Shown piece by piece: positions 35,935 through 49,085 of a DNA stretch of 64,000 bases. Under the pieces are notes generated by a model. The model was not told where the DNA came from. It saw only the letters and a program-made list of their open reading frames with translations, and did no database searches. The DNA is from Gloeophyllum trabeum ATCC 11539 (taxonomy: Eukaryota > Basidiomycota > Agaricomycetes > Gloeophyllales > Gloeophyllaceae), in NCBI RefSeq assembly GCF_000344685.1, contig NW_006920429.1, positions 131,462 to 195,461 of the forward strand, read 5' to 3'. The position numbers and the translations under genes are program-made. Positions within the stretch are counted from its first letter, which is position 1, and each line of letters opens with the position of its first letter.

Positions 35935-37616
35935 GACTCACAACAGATTCTCTTCCAGTACTCGCGAGGTGGCGCCTGTCCCACACTGGTACATTGTTAC
36001 GGTCCCCCCACATGATATCAGGACGAAACGGGATATGTCGCTATCAGGCAGTCGCGCACCAGGGTGAAGGAGGGATTAATGTATCGCATTCATACACAAG
36101 GCGAAACGAGGCATCGGTGTCTCGTATTCACGCACCATGGCAAAACGAGACATGGACGTCGCGCACCAGGACGATACATCAAGGGACTGGAACGCCGCCC
36201 GGCTCATGCAGCTCGAGTAGGCCAAGGTATTCACCAGAATCTATGCAGGCAAGAAGAGCGCGCTACGTCAAAGCTTCACCTCCCTAGCCCGGGACCTCCG
36301 TTTATGCGCCATACACGACGCATTGATGTGGCTGCACAATGGACAAACAGACGCACCAACAATTACACACCATCTCATACCGCATGTCGCCTCGCAAGTT
36401 ATGTGAAATCTTCTCCCGAGCAACACTGAGTTTCCACCACCTCCCATCCACAGACGCCCCGATACACCCGGAATACGGCTTCGCCTCCCGTGATATCCTT
36501 AACCTCATAAACACTACCGCATCCAAGGAACTTCGCGGAAAGACCACTCTGCCACTGAGGATACTGCGCAACGACACGGCGGGCCCTCCACGACAGCGAA
36601 GCACTCCAGGCCTACTAGTACGATTCGCGCCAGGCATGGTCCAGGAAACGCTCGAGACAAACGGCTAAGGAGGCGGACTGCTGCAGTAAACGTTGAGCAA
36701 AAAAAAAGAACGAAGATAGAAAAGGTGACCCTTCCTCGCGAGTCGACGCGCATGCGCAAGGCTCGCGTTTACGGCTTCAAGATGACCCGCCATCGGATAG
36801 GACCCCGGTCATTCCAACTCGCGCCCGGACAACCACGACACCCGCGATGGCTTGAACAAACATCGAAAGACTTGCGGGAGGGCAGCTACTCATTAAAAGG
36901 GTAACATATGCGTATATTATGTGTTTGGTACCCATATGGTACGCCCGTTGACAACTTTATCAACCTTAGCTCGTGACTTTAGCGGATGGCTGGCAATGTA
37001 TAACAGACGGGATTTTGTCGTAAAGGACCGGATCATATAGTCGAATATAGCGCTAAGTTAGGTTTCATTTTAATATACCTACAGTATATGATTCAAATGC
37101 CTGAAGGGGGGAGCGAAGGGAGCCGCGTGCCACACAGCATTGCCTGCAGCGGTAGTCCGACGTTAGTCACGTTACAAGGAACAAAGACTCACTAGTGCTC
37201 TATCTCCAAGTCGTCTCAACGGTTCCGCCTATTATTAATATCCTTTATGGAGCCAATACATGTACTCAATTTTGCTGGATGGGGTCTAGAAAGACTGGCA
37301 TATATTACTAGTACGGCGGTGTACGCAGCTACACTCTATGGCACACTACACCACACCCACTTTTTCCACCACAACATAAACCATACCTCATATGATAGCG
37401 CTTTACATACATTAAAAATACATATCTTTCCTTTGATTGTAATCGAGATCTATAGCGGAATAGGGAGGTCACGCTCGACAGTCCAGAGCCTGAGAAAATC
37501 TCCTCCCGACCTCTTCCTTCTATTCAACTATCAGTTGCGTTTTCTTCTCTTACGTGTCAAACCCTCACTACTTCTTCACCATTCTCATCTCAAACGTTCT
37601 GTCTCATTATTCTTCG
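35935..37616. other. Unannotated
   Basis: A minus-strand frame at 36302-36637 and plus-strand frames at 36064-36429 and 36339-36668 lack recognisable content. 36900-37616 is AT-richer and holds no long frame; it is the upstream region of gene C. Confidence 0.4.
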
Positions 37617-40287
37617 ATGCCATGCTCTAGGAGGGTCAATGATACCTGTGACCGCCGGTATGGTGTGGTTACGAATTCAGAATATATGCGCATCTCCGCA
37701 ATGGACAAAGTACGCGATACTTCTTATATTCCCGGAACGCTTGCTTATCTTGCTCCATTTTTAAGTCCCTGAAATATAAAGTGCAAACTTATCAAAGTTA
37801 TCCACCAGAACAAGTCCAGGGACACATCCAACGTTATACTCAGGCAATGGTATGTGATTTGTCACTGTATTCATTCCTGATCGCAGGCATTATCTACGTG
37901 ACACCACTAGCTATATCTGCACCAACATATCCTCACACTACCTTTGCTCTTCAGCCCGCAGTCTGTACGGCAGGCAAGAGCCCCTTCAACCACGAGAAAC
38001 CACCTGGCTCGAACTGCGATATGCTGGATAGAACGGAGAAGTGCCCGAGATTGCGAGGTGCCAGACTGTCGAAATATTCGACGCTGGAGGGGGCGCTTGG
38101 AGGAGGAGAGAGAGCCCAGGTATGAATGTTCACCTATGTATTCGCAACGCATGGCCCAATTGCTGAGGCATGCAAGGTGCCACCGCAACCCACCGCGGCA
38201 CCTGCGTTTACAGCTTCGCATGTATACAATAATGGAGCATCTCCGTCGGGATCGTCCAATCCCGGGATGACGACATACCCAACTCCCATATCACAAACGT
38301 CGCCGGCGTATAGCCAGGGTGCTACGCCGTCGGCATTGTCTAGTCCACCGACATCTCCAGATCAATTTCTTCCCGGTAGCACAGCGTCGATGCGGTCTAC
38401 TCGACAGGCAATAACAGAGGGACTTATCTTTGGTGACATCGCGGGAGAGGTGATATCCCCAGCGGACGGGTTCGATGTATGTTTGCAGGAGGGGGGAGCT
38501 TTAGAGGACCTGAATCCGGCAGCCTATGTTGGGCTCGGCGAAGCTGTATTCGAAGGGGGCGCTGAGGTACGAGCTCTTACCTCCACGTCTAGTCTAACCT
38601 TAGTTACTGACCTTGGGATTATATAAGGTTCTTGGAACACTCACAGAGCCCATGTATACTTCACACCAACGTTTCCTCGGGGGCATGACGAGCGGAGGAG
38701 CGTCCACGATGGACGGATACAACATACATTTGGAGAACGAAGCAGCGTGGGCCGAAGGATACAACGCACCCGTGGAGAGCGGAGTAGTGTCAATGGTCAA
38801 TGCTTGTTACATACCTTTGGCGAACGGGCTAGGAGGTACCGACTCGGCGGCCTACACATGGCTCCAAGAGAGAGGCGGTCAAGGCCAGAACACCGTATGA
38901 GCTCTTATCATATGTTTACTTCGACCGTCAGCGCTGATTCTTGGGTCGATCTAGCTACAAGGAACAGCGGCACACATCCCGCTTGCTGACGGATCGGCCG
39001 TCACAAACCAATATGAGATGCCTGTCGAGGGGTGGCCAAATGCGAACGGCGCTCATCTGTCCACCCAAGCATGGTCCGGGGAGACGTTGTATCCCGGAGG
39101 CAATATGTTAGGTGCTTGCATCAGTACTTGCCATTGTTGCCCTAATTCAGGGTCATACTAGCTCTACGCAGCTCAGACAGGACCCACCACTAGCGTGGGT
39201 TTACCCTTCGTAAACTGGGATATTTCACAGAAATGGTCAAGTTTAACTAGTTCAGGTCCGTATGTCTATACCCCGATCGTACAGACCCTATATCGAGGGG
39301 TCAAGCAGGTAACAGTCCAAGCGCGTGGCTTGCTAGGCTTAGTACTGATGATCGGACTGTTTCAGACGTACCCCTCAGCCACGGACGATGGTCAGGCGTG
39401 GCCTGAACACTATTCCATGGAGCTTACTCAATACTTCCATGGATACAACACCCAGTTCTTGCAGCCATGTGACACGTTGACACCTGGAATAAGTCAATGC
39501 ACGGCTCCCGAGAACCAGTACATTAAACCTACCGAAGAACACAAGAAACAGGCAACGTTGCTGTACGGAGGGGCCCAGTTAAACCTTTATAGAGCCAGCG
39601 CTGAAGCAATGGAATTCCGCACTTACTGGGCACCATCTCGCCAGATAGAGACAGCGGGGGAAGTGTCTATGTCTGCCACTGTTGTGTCTGATCCACCAGA
39701 GCCACTCCGGATGATCAGGGGATGGATTGACGGTCCTAACATGAGCGTACGGCAACTTACAGAGATCACACATAGTCGAGGTGGAAAAGACCCGTGGTGT
39801 GATTGGAAGGGCAGGAAAATAAAGCTCCCGAGATGCCCAGAAGGATATAGCTGCATCCTGAAGTTCAAGGTGTGCTACACTGTCTCTGAATGAACGTTCA
39901 CAACTTAAAAGAAGTCGATACTCGCAGTACGGCAACTATAGACTGCCCACCTCAAAGATGACATTCGAAACCGGCATTCTCAGCCGCCGTGACATCGCCG
40001 TGCAACTTGCATTGAAATTCCTAGAAGGCCATTCCCATCTGATGGTATGCCGGAGTCAGTGTTGTTCCACACCAACACTTTTGCTCACCTTATGGCAGTA
40101 TGATAGACTGCGACGATGCCAGCAGGCAGGGCATCAGCACGATCCATGCAAGAATTGCGATCTTGGGGGCCCGCCGGAGTCACTGCAGGACATCATACTC
40201 ACACGAATCGAACAAAAGGGGAACCAATTTCGGGGTATCTTCGAGAATAGGGATGGAAGTTATAGCGTTTATCCCCTCGAGTCTTGA
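37617..40287 (+). CDS. Family gene C: divergent member of the ten-exon family
   Basis: Same architecture as genes B and E but with low identity. The clearest exons are one ending at 38119 (PRLRGARLSKYSTLEGALGG), 38168-38566, 38628-38894, 38955 to about 39111, 39162-39308 (LYAAQTGPTTSVG), 39366-39869, 39928-40044 (LSRRDIAVQLALKFLEG) and 40099-40287. The last exon reads RLRRCQQAGHQHDPCKNCD and QDIILTRIEQKGNQFRG, so the Cys/His cluster and IEQ-x-GN motif of gene B are conserved. The ATG at 37617 is the best candidate start, but joins among the first exons are not certain. The donor near 39105-39112 does not splice in frame to 39162. The gene may be damaged there or spliced differently. Conservation of the last three exons across such divergence argues that this module was under selection. 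Confidence 0.5.
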
Positions 40288-41530
40288 GATGTCATGGGCA
40301 TTGGTTGTGGTTCCACTTCATGTAACCACAACTTTGAGGTCTGGATGGGAATAGAATACTGGGGCCGTTCAGACTTGGTATACGATGTATTGCGAATTCC
40401 CGATAGTACCGTATCTGCACGTCAGCTCTGCAATCAGAAGTAAGTCAGGCCAGCGCCCGCATTCCGCCTCCATCTACATCTTGTCACAACCTTCGTTTGC
40501 GAGACGCATAGCCAGTAAATCATGATGATCAGTCACAAAGAGAAGTTAAGAGCTGTGTATTCATAAAGGGGGGCATGCGGTGTAGATACAATGGATGAGC
40601 AGAACGAGAACACAACATCGTCTCTTTGTTTCCACCACAAAGTCATGGGGCTTACCAGGATCTTGCCATTTCCATGCGTCCAACTCTAGCTTCAAACCGT
40701 TTCGCAGTGTTGTCCGTGCTCCTTGCAAGCAGTCTGGAACGCGACATTTACACCCACCGCCAGACAAACGTGACCTTCGCGACTACACAGTATAGATTAA
40801 TGTTCACTGCTTCAGTAATCATCCGCCGACTCCATTGCGACCATCCATAACGAGCTCCTCGCGATGGACATTTCTGAGCCATCCAGGCAACCGATCCGCC
40901 GCAGGAAGGAAGATCAGGGCGTGCCATAAATTTCGAATGCTACACGAAAATGCGATAGATGGCAGATTTCAAAGAGAAAGCTAAGATGAGGTTGAAGAGA
41001 AGAGTCGGCGTATTCCTGACTCGCGCAACGCTCACTGGCAAATCGTCACACGTGGGAACCAACCACAACCTTTTGCCGTCTTTCGGCGCGAGCTCGTTGT
41101 GGATAGTAAGCTGACCGGGATATTGATAGCGTAACGGCTCAAAGTCGTAGGGTCTCTAGCCGCACAGACTATCCGTTTGATATGACAACCGTAGAAGCCT
41201 CGAGAGCGAGGCATAGATTTACCACTCCACCCTGTACGTGCCCCGAAATGTCTTCCAGGCATTGCCATAGCCCGCAGCACCGGTGATTTGCAGCATGCAT
41301 AAGGGTGTGCAAGGCCCTTCACGAGCATGCAGTCGACGTCGACTGGCAATGGCTCGGGCCCATCATTAGTACCTGCAACTGCATGCCTCCGGGCAGGAGT
41401 CACAGCGAGGACCGTCGTAAACCCTAGTCAGAGTGAGTCGTTTTGTTCCTGGTGTGCCACATTGACTTCTACTAGATGAGAATAGATACTAGCTAAGCCA
41501 GCCAGCCAGCCGTAGAGATAGACTGGCAGA
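40288..41530. other. Unannotated
   Basis: No recognised domain on either strand. Frames of 60-120 codons overlap each other without supporting splice signals. The right edge runs into the truncated family gene of cassette 3. Confidence 0.4.
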
Positions 41531-43159
41531 GATTCATGCACGATGCAGCGAAAACCCAGAAGCATATAGCCCAGGTGCGAGTGTTCACTAACCTGTTTGC
41601 ACGGTCGAGTACCAAACGCGAGGACAGGCTTATCGTACACCTCAAACTGTCCATATAACGCCACACCAGCACCGATGACTTACCCTGCCTGCCTCGAGGC
41701 AGCTACATCGTCGGTACCTAAGTTGACCACGTACTCGACGTTGGCCGGTGCCCTCGGTGAAGAGTGGGAAGCGCAGGTAAGAGATATCCACTTACCTGCT
41801 TGAAATGCACGAATACCAAAGGCTTTCAGAGGACGCAGCACGCATCCCAATCCATCGACATGTACGACGCCCTTATATTGACGACTTCCTCCGCATACGC
41901 CGAGGCCCTCGCACCATCAGTGTCTCACCCTCAGATGTCAACGTACGTCCTCCGGATAGCTGCGACCTGTCAAGAGGCATCAGAATCCGTCGAGGCATAT
42001 GCTACCCCTGCGCCGATGACGCACGTAAGCTACAGCAACGACAATGTACATTCACCTTCATCCGCGCCTCAGCTGGGGGATATAGACCGCCAACGGGCAG
42101 GATCCATTGTGAGCTATTAGGTGAATTCCAGGCCTATAGATCGATGACAACGTCTGGAGAGACGGATGAGAGTACACCACAGAACATACCTTCGGAAGGG
42201 TGGGGGGATGGACGAAGCGCCGTGTTACTCGCCTATTCGTATCTAGAGAGGTCAGATCAAGGCCGAAATCAGGTACGAGGTCTCGCATGCACAATATACC
42301 ATAATTTACTACCGTCGGAGCTGACTACGGATCCTTCTAGCCCTACGAGTGCCACGACAGATATATGTTTGGCGAAGAGGCAACGGGCGAGGAGTCCCGT
42401 GATCAGGAACGACAAACCATCGACGAAGGGATCATGTCCGCATACTCGGGGAACGGAGAGGCATGGCATGAAGTGAGTATGGTGCGAGCTCACCTTCATA
42501 CTTTCGAACCCTCAGTATTGATCGGTCTTCCCAGCTCCATGGGCAGCAGCCAGGACCGCTAAACAATCAAGCACAAGTCTTCCAGGACTGGTGTTCTGTC
42601 CCCATCCGAAAGTGGAGAAGTAATCTCCCTACGTCGCTTGGGCAGCCTTCACACGCAGCCTATGAGGTACGTGCTGATTTACATAGGGTGTCCCCGTGGT
42701 ACTAACTCACACGCGTTATCAGCTGTACTCGTCGGCGACAGAGTCTGACCAAGTGTGGCCCGCACAGGGTGTAAGGTCCCTGCGCGCGAGCCAGGATTAC
42801 CACGCCCGACTCCTGCAGCTATTTCAACCATTGATACCTGAAATGAGTCAATGGACGGCTCCCGGGAACCAAGTCATCAAACTCACCGAATATTCGGAAC
42901 AACAAGCGACTGAGCTACAGGCGGGAACCTCAGCTCTCCCGCAGTTGGTTGCTGGGTTGTCGACATCAGCAGAATCTACGTCCAATGACCAACAGTACGT
43001 ATTCCTCTCGTACCAGCCGTCACAGTCGACGACAGAGAGGGCACTGTGGGTTGGGAGGTCCCCAGCGCGGAAAGAACAAAACAGACGCCGAAAGCACCAG
43101 ACAAAAATCCCGAATAATACATCCAAGGACCGGCGGGTAGACCATCGAAAAAGGTATCG
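41531..43159 (+). pseudogene. Truncated family gene, cassette 3, interrupted by a LINE
   Basis: Exon equivalents are visible: PKLTTYSTLAGALGEEWEAQ before a donor at 41776; an exon 5 with VEAYATPAPMTHVSYS that hits an in-frame stop near 42118 before resuming as SMTTSGETDEST and LLAYSYLERS; exon 6 (YMFGEEATGEESRDQ); exon 7 (VPIRKWRSNLPTSLGQ); and exon 8 from about 42722 (EMSQWTAPGN, QQYVFLSYQPSQST). The LINE lies 13 bp after DHRKK, and the rest of exon 8 resumes at 49073. As in the copies at 10039 and 26263, no C-terminal module follows. The exon 8 frame stays open straight into the LINE. Confidence 0.7.
43147..43159. repeat. LINE target-site duplication, left
   Basis: GAAAAAGGTATCG, repeated exactly at 49073-49085. 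The paralogous empty sites near 10878 and 27504 read GAAAGAGGTATCG once. Confidence 0.9.
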
Positions 43160-43319
43160 ATCCCCAGGAGCGGGAGACACCTCCAGTGACCCAGTGCACC
43201 CCAGCACCTCCAGCATTCCCAGCGTCACACAAGACCTTGACCTCCCAGCCCCCCGAGAACCTACTGAACCTAACCCTATTCTACAGCAAGCTACACAAAT
43301 AAGCCGAAAGACGAGAGCA

Positions 43320-46300
43320 ATGATTCACATCGCTACCCTCAACATGAACGGCCGTCATGCGCCACAATTAAGTCACTCTCTGATATCAAAATGGTCTGCA
43401 ATACACTCGCTCATGCGTGAGCAACGCATTGGTATCCTTGCCCTGCAGGAAACCCACCTATCCGAAGAATATGTCCATGACATCCACAAATTGTATGGCC
43501 GTCGACTGTTTGTTATCAACTCTGCTGACCCGCAGCGACCAACGGCATCAGCGGGTGTCGCCTTCATACTCAACCGAGAAATTACAAACACTGCGGATAT
43601 AGAGGTGGTAGAACTCATACCTGGCCGCGCTCTACTGCTCTTCTCCACCTGGCATAAGTCCAAGAAATTCTCAATCCTGAACGTTTACGCACCGAATGAT
43701 TACACCAAACACCCAGAATTCTGGCGAGAACTGTCCTCACCCTGGGCAAACAACCACCTCCCTAAACCCGACTTCATGTTGGGTGACTTCAACCTGGTCG
43801 AGGATCCTATCGACAGATCCCCACCACATACTGACCCAATACCAGCCACGGATGCCCTCCGAGACGCACGCCTCACCCTCGATGTTGTTGACGCTTGGCG
43901 TACAGACAACGGTAATGACCGAACCTATACTTACATGAGTGCCCGCTCCCACTTCTCCCGTATAGACAGAATATACGCACGACGTTCCCACTTAACTACC
44001 ATACGTGACTGGCAAATATGCCAATCCATAGTCCCAACTGACCATAAACTCACCTCCATCCGTTTTGCACCTACTGATGCACCCCAAATTGGCAGTGGCC
44101 GCTGGACATGGCCGCTAGGCCTACTCAATGACAACACACTCCTTGGGCAGGTTGAGGCCCTAGGAATCTGCCTGATCCAAGCCATGCGGTCTGCAAAGGA
44201 CACAAGAACAGCAACGGCAAACCCACAACGGCTATGGGAAGAGTTTAAGCAAGCCATCACCAACATTGCTAAGAAATATGCTAAGACCTCCATGGCGAAA
44301 CTAACACACCGACTTCGAGCCCTGCAGGCTGAACTGAAACAAACCCAAAATGACCCCAGTTTCGATGACTCAGTGGATCTCAGAAAACATGCAATGCTCC
44401 TGGAAAGCGAGATAACACACCTACACAAAAAACGTTTTGCTAAAGCCCAAGCCCACGGAACTGCCCAGTGGGCATCAAAAGGCGAAACTCCCTCAAAATA
44501 CCTGTCTAGGGTCTTAAGCTCCAAAACACCCCGCGACCCTATTCACTCACTCGAAATACCCAACTCGAACCCCCGACGATTTGTGACATCCTCCACTGAG
44601 ATGGCGGACATTGCGTGCAACTACCACGAAATATTACAAACCGTAGACACCAATGTGCACTCACCCTCCGAACGCTGCACCGCGATTGATGAAGCCCTTG
44701 AAGCAATCCCACTATCCCAAAAACTCCGATCCCAATTGAACACTGACCTCGACGGTCTGCTCACTGCCGCACACACAGATCAGGCACTCAAAATGTCAAA
44801 GACTGGCACAGCAACCGGCCTTGACGGCATTCCGTATGAACTCTGGAAGAAACTACACGAAATACATACCCTGAAAGCTAAAGCAGATGAACCCTCATTC
44901 AACGTGGTTGCCACCCTAACCTTAGTGTTCCGTGACATCCAATCACATGGGGTAGACCCATCAACTAAGTTCACGGCTGGGTGGATGTGCCCCATCTTCA
45001 AGAAGAAAGACCGCAGTAACATAGCTAACTATAGACCCATCACCCTCCTGAACTCAGACTATAAAATACTCACTAAAGCCCTCGCAATGCAACTAGCTAA
45101 CCATGCCCCGACCCTTATCCACCGGGACCAAGCTGGCTTTGTCCCCGGCCGCTCCATCTTCAATCATGTGCGCCTCTCCCAAGCTATGATCAGCTTTGCC
45201 GAAGCTATGGATGAAAATGGCACCATAATTGCCCTAGACCAAGAAAAAGCCTATGATCGAATCCACCACGACTACCTCTGGGCCACGCTTAACAAATTCC
45301 AACTCCCGGACCGGTTTATACAAACAGTTAAATCCCTTTATGCCAATGCATGCACGAGTGTAATGATTAATGGCATCCTCAGCAAATCCTTCCAAGTCAC
45401 CCGTGGAGTGGGCCAAGGCGACCCTCTGTCCTGCCTACTATTTGACCTAGCGATCGAACCCCTCGCATGTCTCCTACGCGACTCAGATAAACTCTCTGGC
45501 TTCTCAATCCCGGGTATCAAGGATAAAGTCCTAGTAACGCTATTCTCTGATGACACCACCATCTACTTACGTGAATCGGACCGCCTCGCTGACCTGAATG
45601 ACATCCTGAACCTGTGGTGCAAAGCCTCCGGTGCGACATTCAATACGGAGAAAACTGAAATAATACCAATTGGCAGACTGGCGCACCGCCAACATGTCCT
45701 ATCCTCCCGACGCCTCCATGTTGATGACCCCCCACTACCACTCTCAATTCACATCGCCAAGGACGGCGAAGCCATCCGCTCACTCGGTGCCTGGATTGGC
45801 AACCTCATCAGCAATGCCACACCTTGGGAACCAATAATCGACAAAATACAACTTACCCTAAATCGCTTCCAACAATCCCACCCCACGCTGTTCGCAAAAT
45901 GCCACATGATCCAGTGGACGGTTGGAGGTATGTCCCAATACCTAACCAAAGTCCAAGGCATGCCTAAGCACATCGCCCAGGCCCTTGAAAAGCTGACCCG
46001 AGGCTTCATCTGGGAAGATGCAGCCCACCCTCCCATTGCCCTGGCCCATCTCTACAAACCCCGACGCCAGGGCGGTATCGACCTCCTGGACATAAATGCC
46101 AGGAACGAGGCCATCGAACTCACCTGGCTACGTGACTATCTCGACATCTCCCCAACTCGCCCGGCCTGGGCATTTGTCCTAGATTGCCTAATAAACCAAT
46201 TAGCGCCTGAAGGGATTGCATCCGAGGCCCTCATGAATTCATTCCTGCAAAAATGGGACCCTCCCACACAAGGCCCCCGTGCTAATACCCTACCCCCATA

Positions 46301-48962
46301 TACACTCACAATGCTGAAAACAGCTCGTAAGTATGGTGTAGCGTTTGCACCTGCAAAGCTCTCACAGGACCTTAAAACCCAACTCCCCGCCTTCTATCAC
46401 CTCGGTGCAGCACCCCGTGCGTATGTTGCGCCCCGCATTGAATGCCTCATCCACAACCACCTGTCAAACGCCAAACAAGTCAAACACCCACTCGTTCTCT
46501 CGGCCCGCCTCCGCGACAATCCAGGGCGGGGATGCCACAACCCCACGAAATGCTGCGCGTGTCCCGCTTGCGCGCTGGACCGGCGACATGGTTGCACCAA
46601 CCCACACCGCTGCGCAAAAACTGCCGCTGCCATACTTCAATCTTTCTCAGACCTGACCAACATGTCAAATCGCCCTCACCCAGACAACTTAACTCTCACC
46701 CATCGCCACCTGGAGAAAAACAAACAAGCCCATGCCGAACAGGGCACCATCACCTTTGACCCCACGCTAACGGCAAAGAACAGTCTGGCAGAATGCTTCC
46801 GGGTGTTCCTAGACCCAAAGACTGTATCCACCTCACCTGCATACCGTCTACGCACCCCTGCCACCGGCCTCAACCTCCCCCATCAACATATAACAGTCTA
46901 CACCGATGGCTCATGCCTACACAATGGTAAGGCTAATGCACGCGCCGGAAGAGGGATCTACGTACGCCCCCATAGTCGCTATAACCGCGCAATTAGGGTA
47001 CCAGGCCCAGACCAAAGCAACCAAGCCGGAGAACTTACTGCTATACTAGTTGCCCTACAAACAATCCCCACCTTCCGCCCAATAACCTTCATCACTGACT
47101 CGATGTACGTCATAGAAGGCTTGACTCGCCACCTAGGTACCTGGGAAGACCAAGGATGGATAAACATCGAAAATAGCACCCTCTTCCATGCGACAGCATA
47201 CCACTTACGAATTCGATCTGCTACCACAGCGTTCCAATGGGTAAAGGGCCATAACGGTGACCCAGGCAATGAAGCCGCTGATGCCCTAGCGAGGGAAGGA
47301 GCCGAAAAAGACCAGCCTGACGAGATAGACCTCACCGTCCCGGCAAACTTTGCCCTCCCCGGTGTGAAACTATCTGCACTCACCCAGCACCTCGCCTATG
47401 AAGCTATCCGAGCACGGAAAGTCGCCACCACTCAACCGCGCAAACATGCAACCTACAATATTTCCCGGATGCGAGATGGACTCCACGATGTAACGCACTC
47501 ACTGGAACCAGCACCCCAGTTGTGGAACTCTTGCCGCAACCTAAACCTGCGACCACTAGTCAGACAATTTCTCTACAAGGCCATTCAAAGAGCGNNNNNN
47601 NNNNNNNNNNNNNNNNNNNNNNNNNNNNNNNNNNNNNNNNNNNNNNNNNNNNNNNNNNNNNNNNNNNNNNNNNNNNNNNNNNNNNNNNNNNNNNNNNNNN
47701 NNNNNNNNNNNNNNNNNNNNNNNNNNNNNNNNNNNNNNNNNNNNNNNNNNNNNNNNNNNNNNNNNNNNNNNNNNNNNNNNNNNNNNNNNNNNNNNNNNNN
47801 NNNNNNNNNNNNNNNNNNNNNNNNNNNNNNNNNNNNNNNNNNNNNNNNNNNNNNNNNNNNNNNNNNNNNNNNNNNNNNNNNNNNNNNNNNNNNNNNNNNN
47901 NNNNNNNNNNNNNNNNNNNNNNNNNNNNNNNNNNNNNNNNNNNNNNNNNNNNNNNNNNNNNNNNNNNNNNNNNNNNNNNNNNNNNNNNNNNNNNNNNNNN
48001 NNNNNNNNNNNNNNNNNNNNNNNNNNNNNNNNNNNNNNNNNNNNNNNNNNNNNNNNNNNNNNNNNNNNNNNNNNNNNNNNNNNNNNNNNNNNNNNNNNNN
48101 NNNNNNNNNNNNNNNNNNNNNNNNNNNNNNNNNNNNNNNNNNNNNNNNNNNNNNNNNNNNNNNNNNNNNNNNNNNNNNNNNNNNNNNNNNNNNAGCACCC
48201 CAGTTGTGGAACTCTTGCCGCAACCTAAACCTGCGACCACTAGTCAGACAATTTCTCTACAAGGCCATTCAAAGAGCGCACAAGATCGGGGACTACTGGC
48301 TCCCCATCGCGGGCTACGAAACCCGTGCCATATGCCCTACCTGTGAGGACTGCTCCGACAACCTAGATCACATACTGCTTGAATGTCTAACACCAGCCCG
48401 AGTCTGGATGCTTACCCAAGACCTATGGCCAGACTCCTTTGGCCCTTGGCCAGCCCTTAATTTTGGGGCCTTGCTGAGCTGTGGCAAACTTGCAGTGCCA
48501 CTGCGCGACACCCTGCACCATGACGACCAAGATTCTGATTCCGACTCCACTATCGACCATGAGCCCCCACTCACGAAACCCCACCCCGGGGCCTCCCGGC
48601 TTCTTCAAATCTTAGTATCCGAAGCCATCTACCTCCTATGGGTCCTTAGGTGCGAACGCGTTATCCAACAATGAACCCATCCCCCCAAAGCTATTGCCTC
48701 ACGTTGGTCCAGAGCAATAAACCGTCGCCTTAGCACTGATCACGTCGTCGCCTGTAAACTGAAACGCTCTGAGAAGGAAGTCAAAAAGGTAGTTCGGACC
48801 TGGACGCCCGTCCTCGCAAATACAGACCAACTTGATCAATTCTGGGCAGCCCGCCCTGAGGTTTTAGTAGGTATTAGGGCGCCGCGGACTCCCACTCAAC
48901 GGAAGCTCCAAGCGTTCCATCGAGCCCTACACTCCCCGGTACCCACCGGGGGTCGTGCGTAA
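43320..48962 (+). pseudogene. LINE polyprotein: endonuclease, reverse transcriptase, RNase H, one internal stop
   Basis: I start at the ATG at 43320 (MIHIATLNMNG), which is the usual beginning of an APE endonuclease. Endonuclease residues visible are LNMNG, LQETHL, LGDFNLVED, SRIDRIY and TDHKL. Reverse transcriptase follows: PIFKKKDRSNIANYRPI, DQAGFVPGRS, ALDQEKAYDR, GVGQGDPLSCLLF, and FSDD in the YxDD position (about residue 742). RNase H has YTDGSC, AGELTA, TDSMYV and NEAADALA (about residues 1190-1330). Cys-rich knots occur before RNase H (CCACPACALDRRHGC) and near the end (CPTCEDC...DHILLEC). The frame meets TGA at 48672-48674, then stays open for 95 codons to TAA at 48960-48962. The continuation (SRWSRAINRRLS, VRTWTPVL) looks like genuine C-terminus, so TGA is probably the only lesion. 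Full length would be about 1,651 residues after closing the gap. Confidence 0.87.
47595..48193. other. Assembly gap (599 N), probably false
   Basis: The 85 bp before the gap (47510-47594) are repeated exactly after it (48194-48278). Removing the Ns plus one copy takes out 684 bp, a multiple of three, and leaves the LINE frame continuous. Confidence 0.9.
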
Positions 48963-49072
48963 ATGCATTTTCCCTCGGACCAAACGGTATTACCGTTTGC
49001 TATAGTAGACTAAGTAGAGCTGGACCTATTGTCGGTAGCTACTTAATCATATTACTTGTCCAAAAAAAAAAA

Positions 49073-49085
49073 GAAAAAGGTATCG
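49073..49085. repeat. LINE target-site duplication, right
   Basis: GAAAAAGGTATCG immediately after the poly-A tail, identical to 43147-43159. The following bases continue the interrupted family gene. Confidence 0.9.

Larger units (their letters stand above)
43160..49072 (+). mobile_element. Non-LTR retrotransposon (LINE, APE-RT-RNase H type)
   Basis: The insertion is bounded by a 13-bp target duplication and ends in an 11-A tail (49062-49072). A 160-bp leader precedes one long frame. No ORF1 is seen, so the copy is either slightly 5'-truncated or from a lineage lacking ORF1. An APE-type endonuclease and a C-terminal RNase H fit the I/Tad group common in fungi. True length is about 5.2 kb once the false gap is removed. 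Confidence 0.9.

Noticed and set aside
42696..48674. A native 1,992-residue host protein with reverse transcriptase
   Set aside because: The target duplication at 43147/49073 and the poly-A tail show a LINE inserted into a family-gene exon. The fused frame is accidental.
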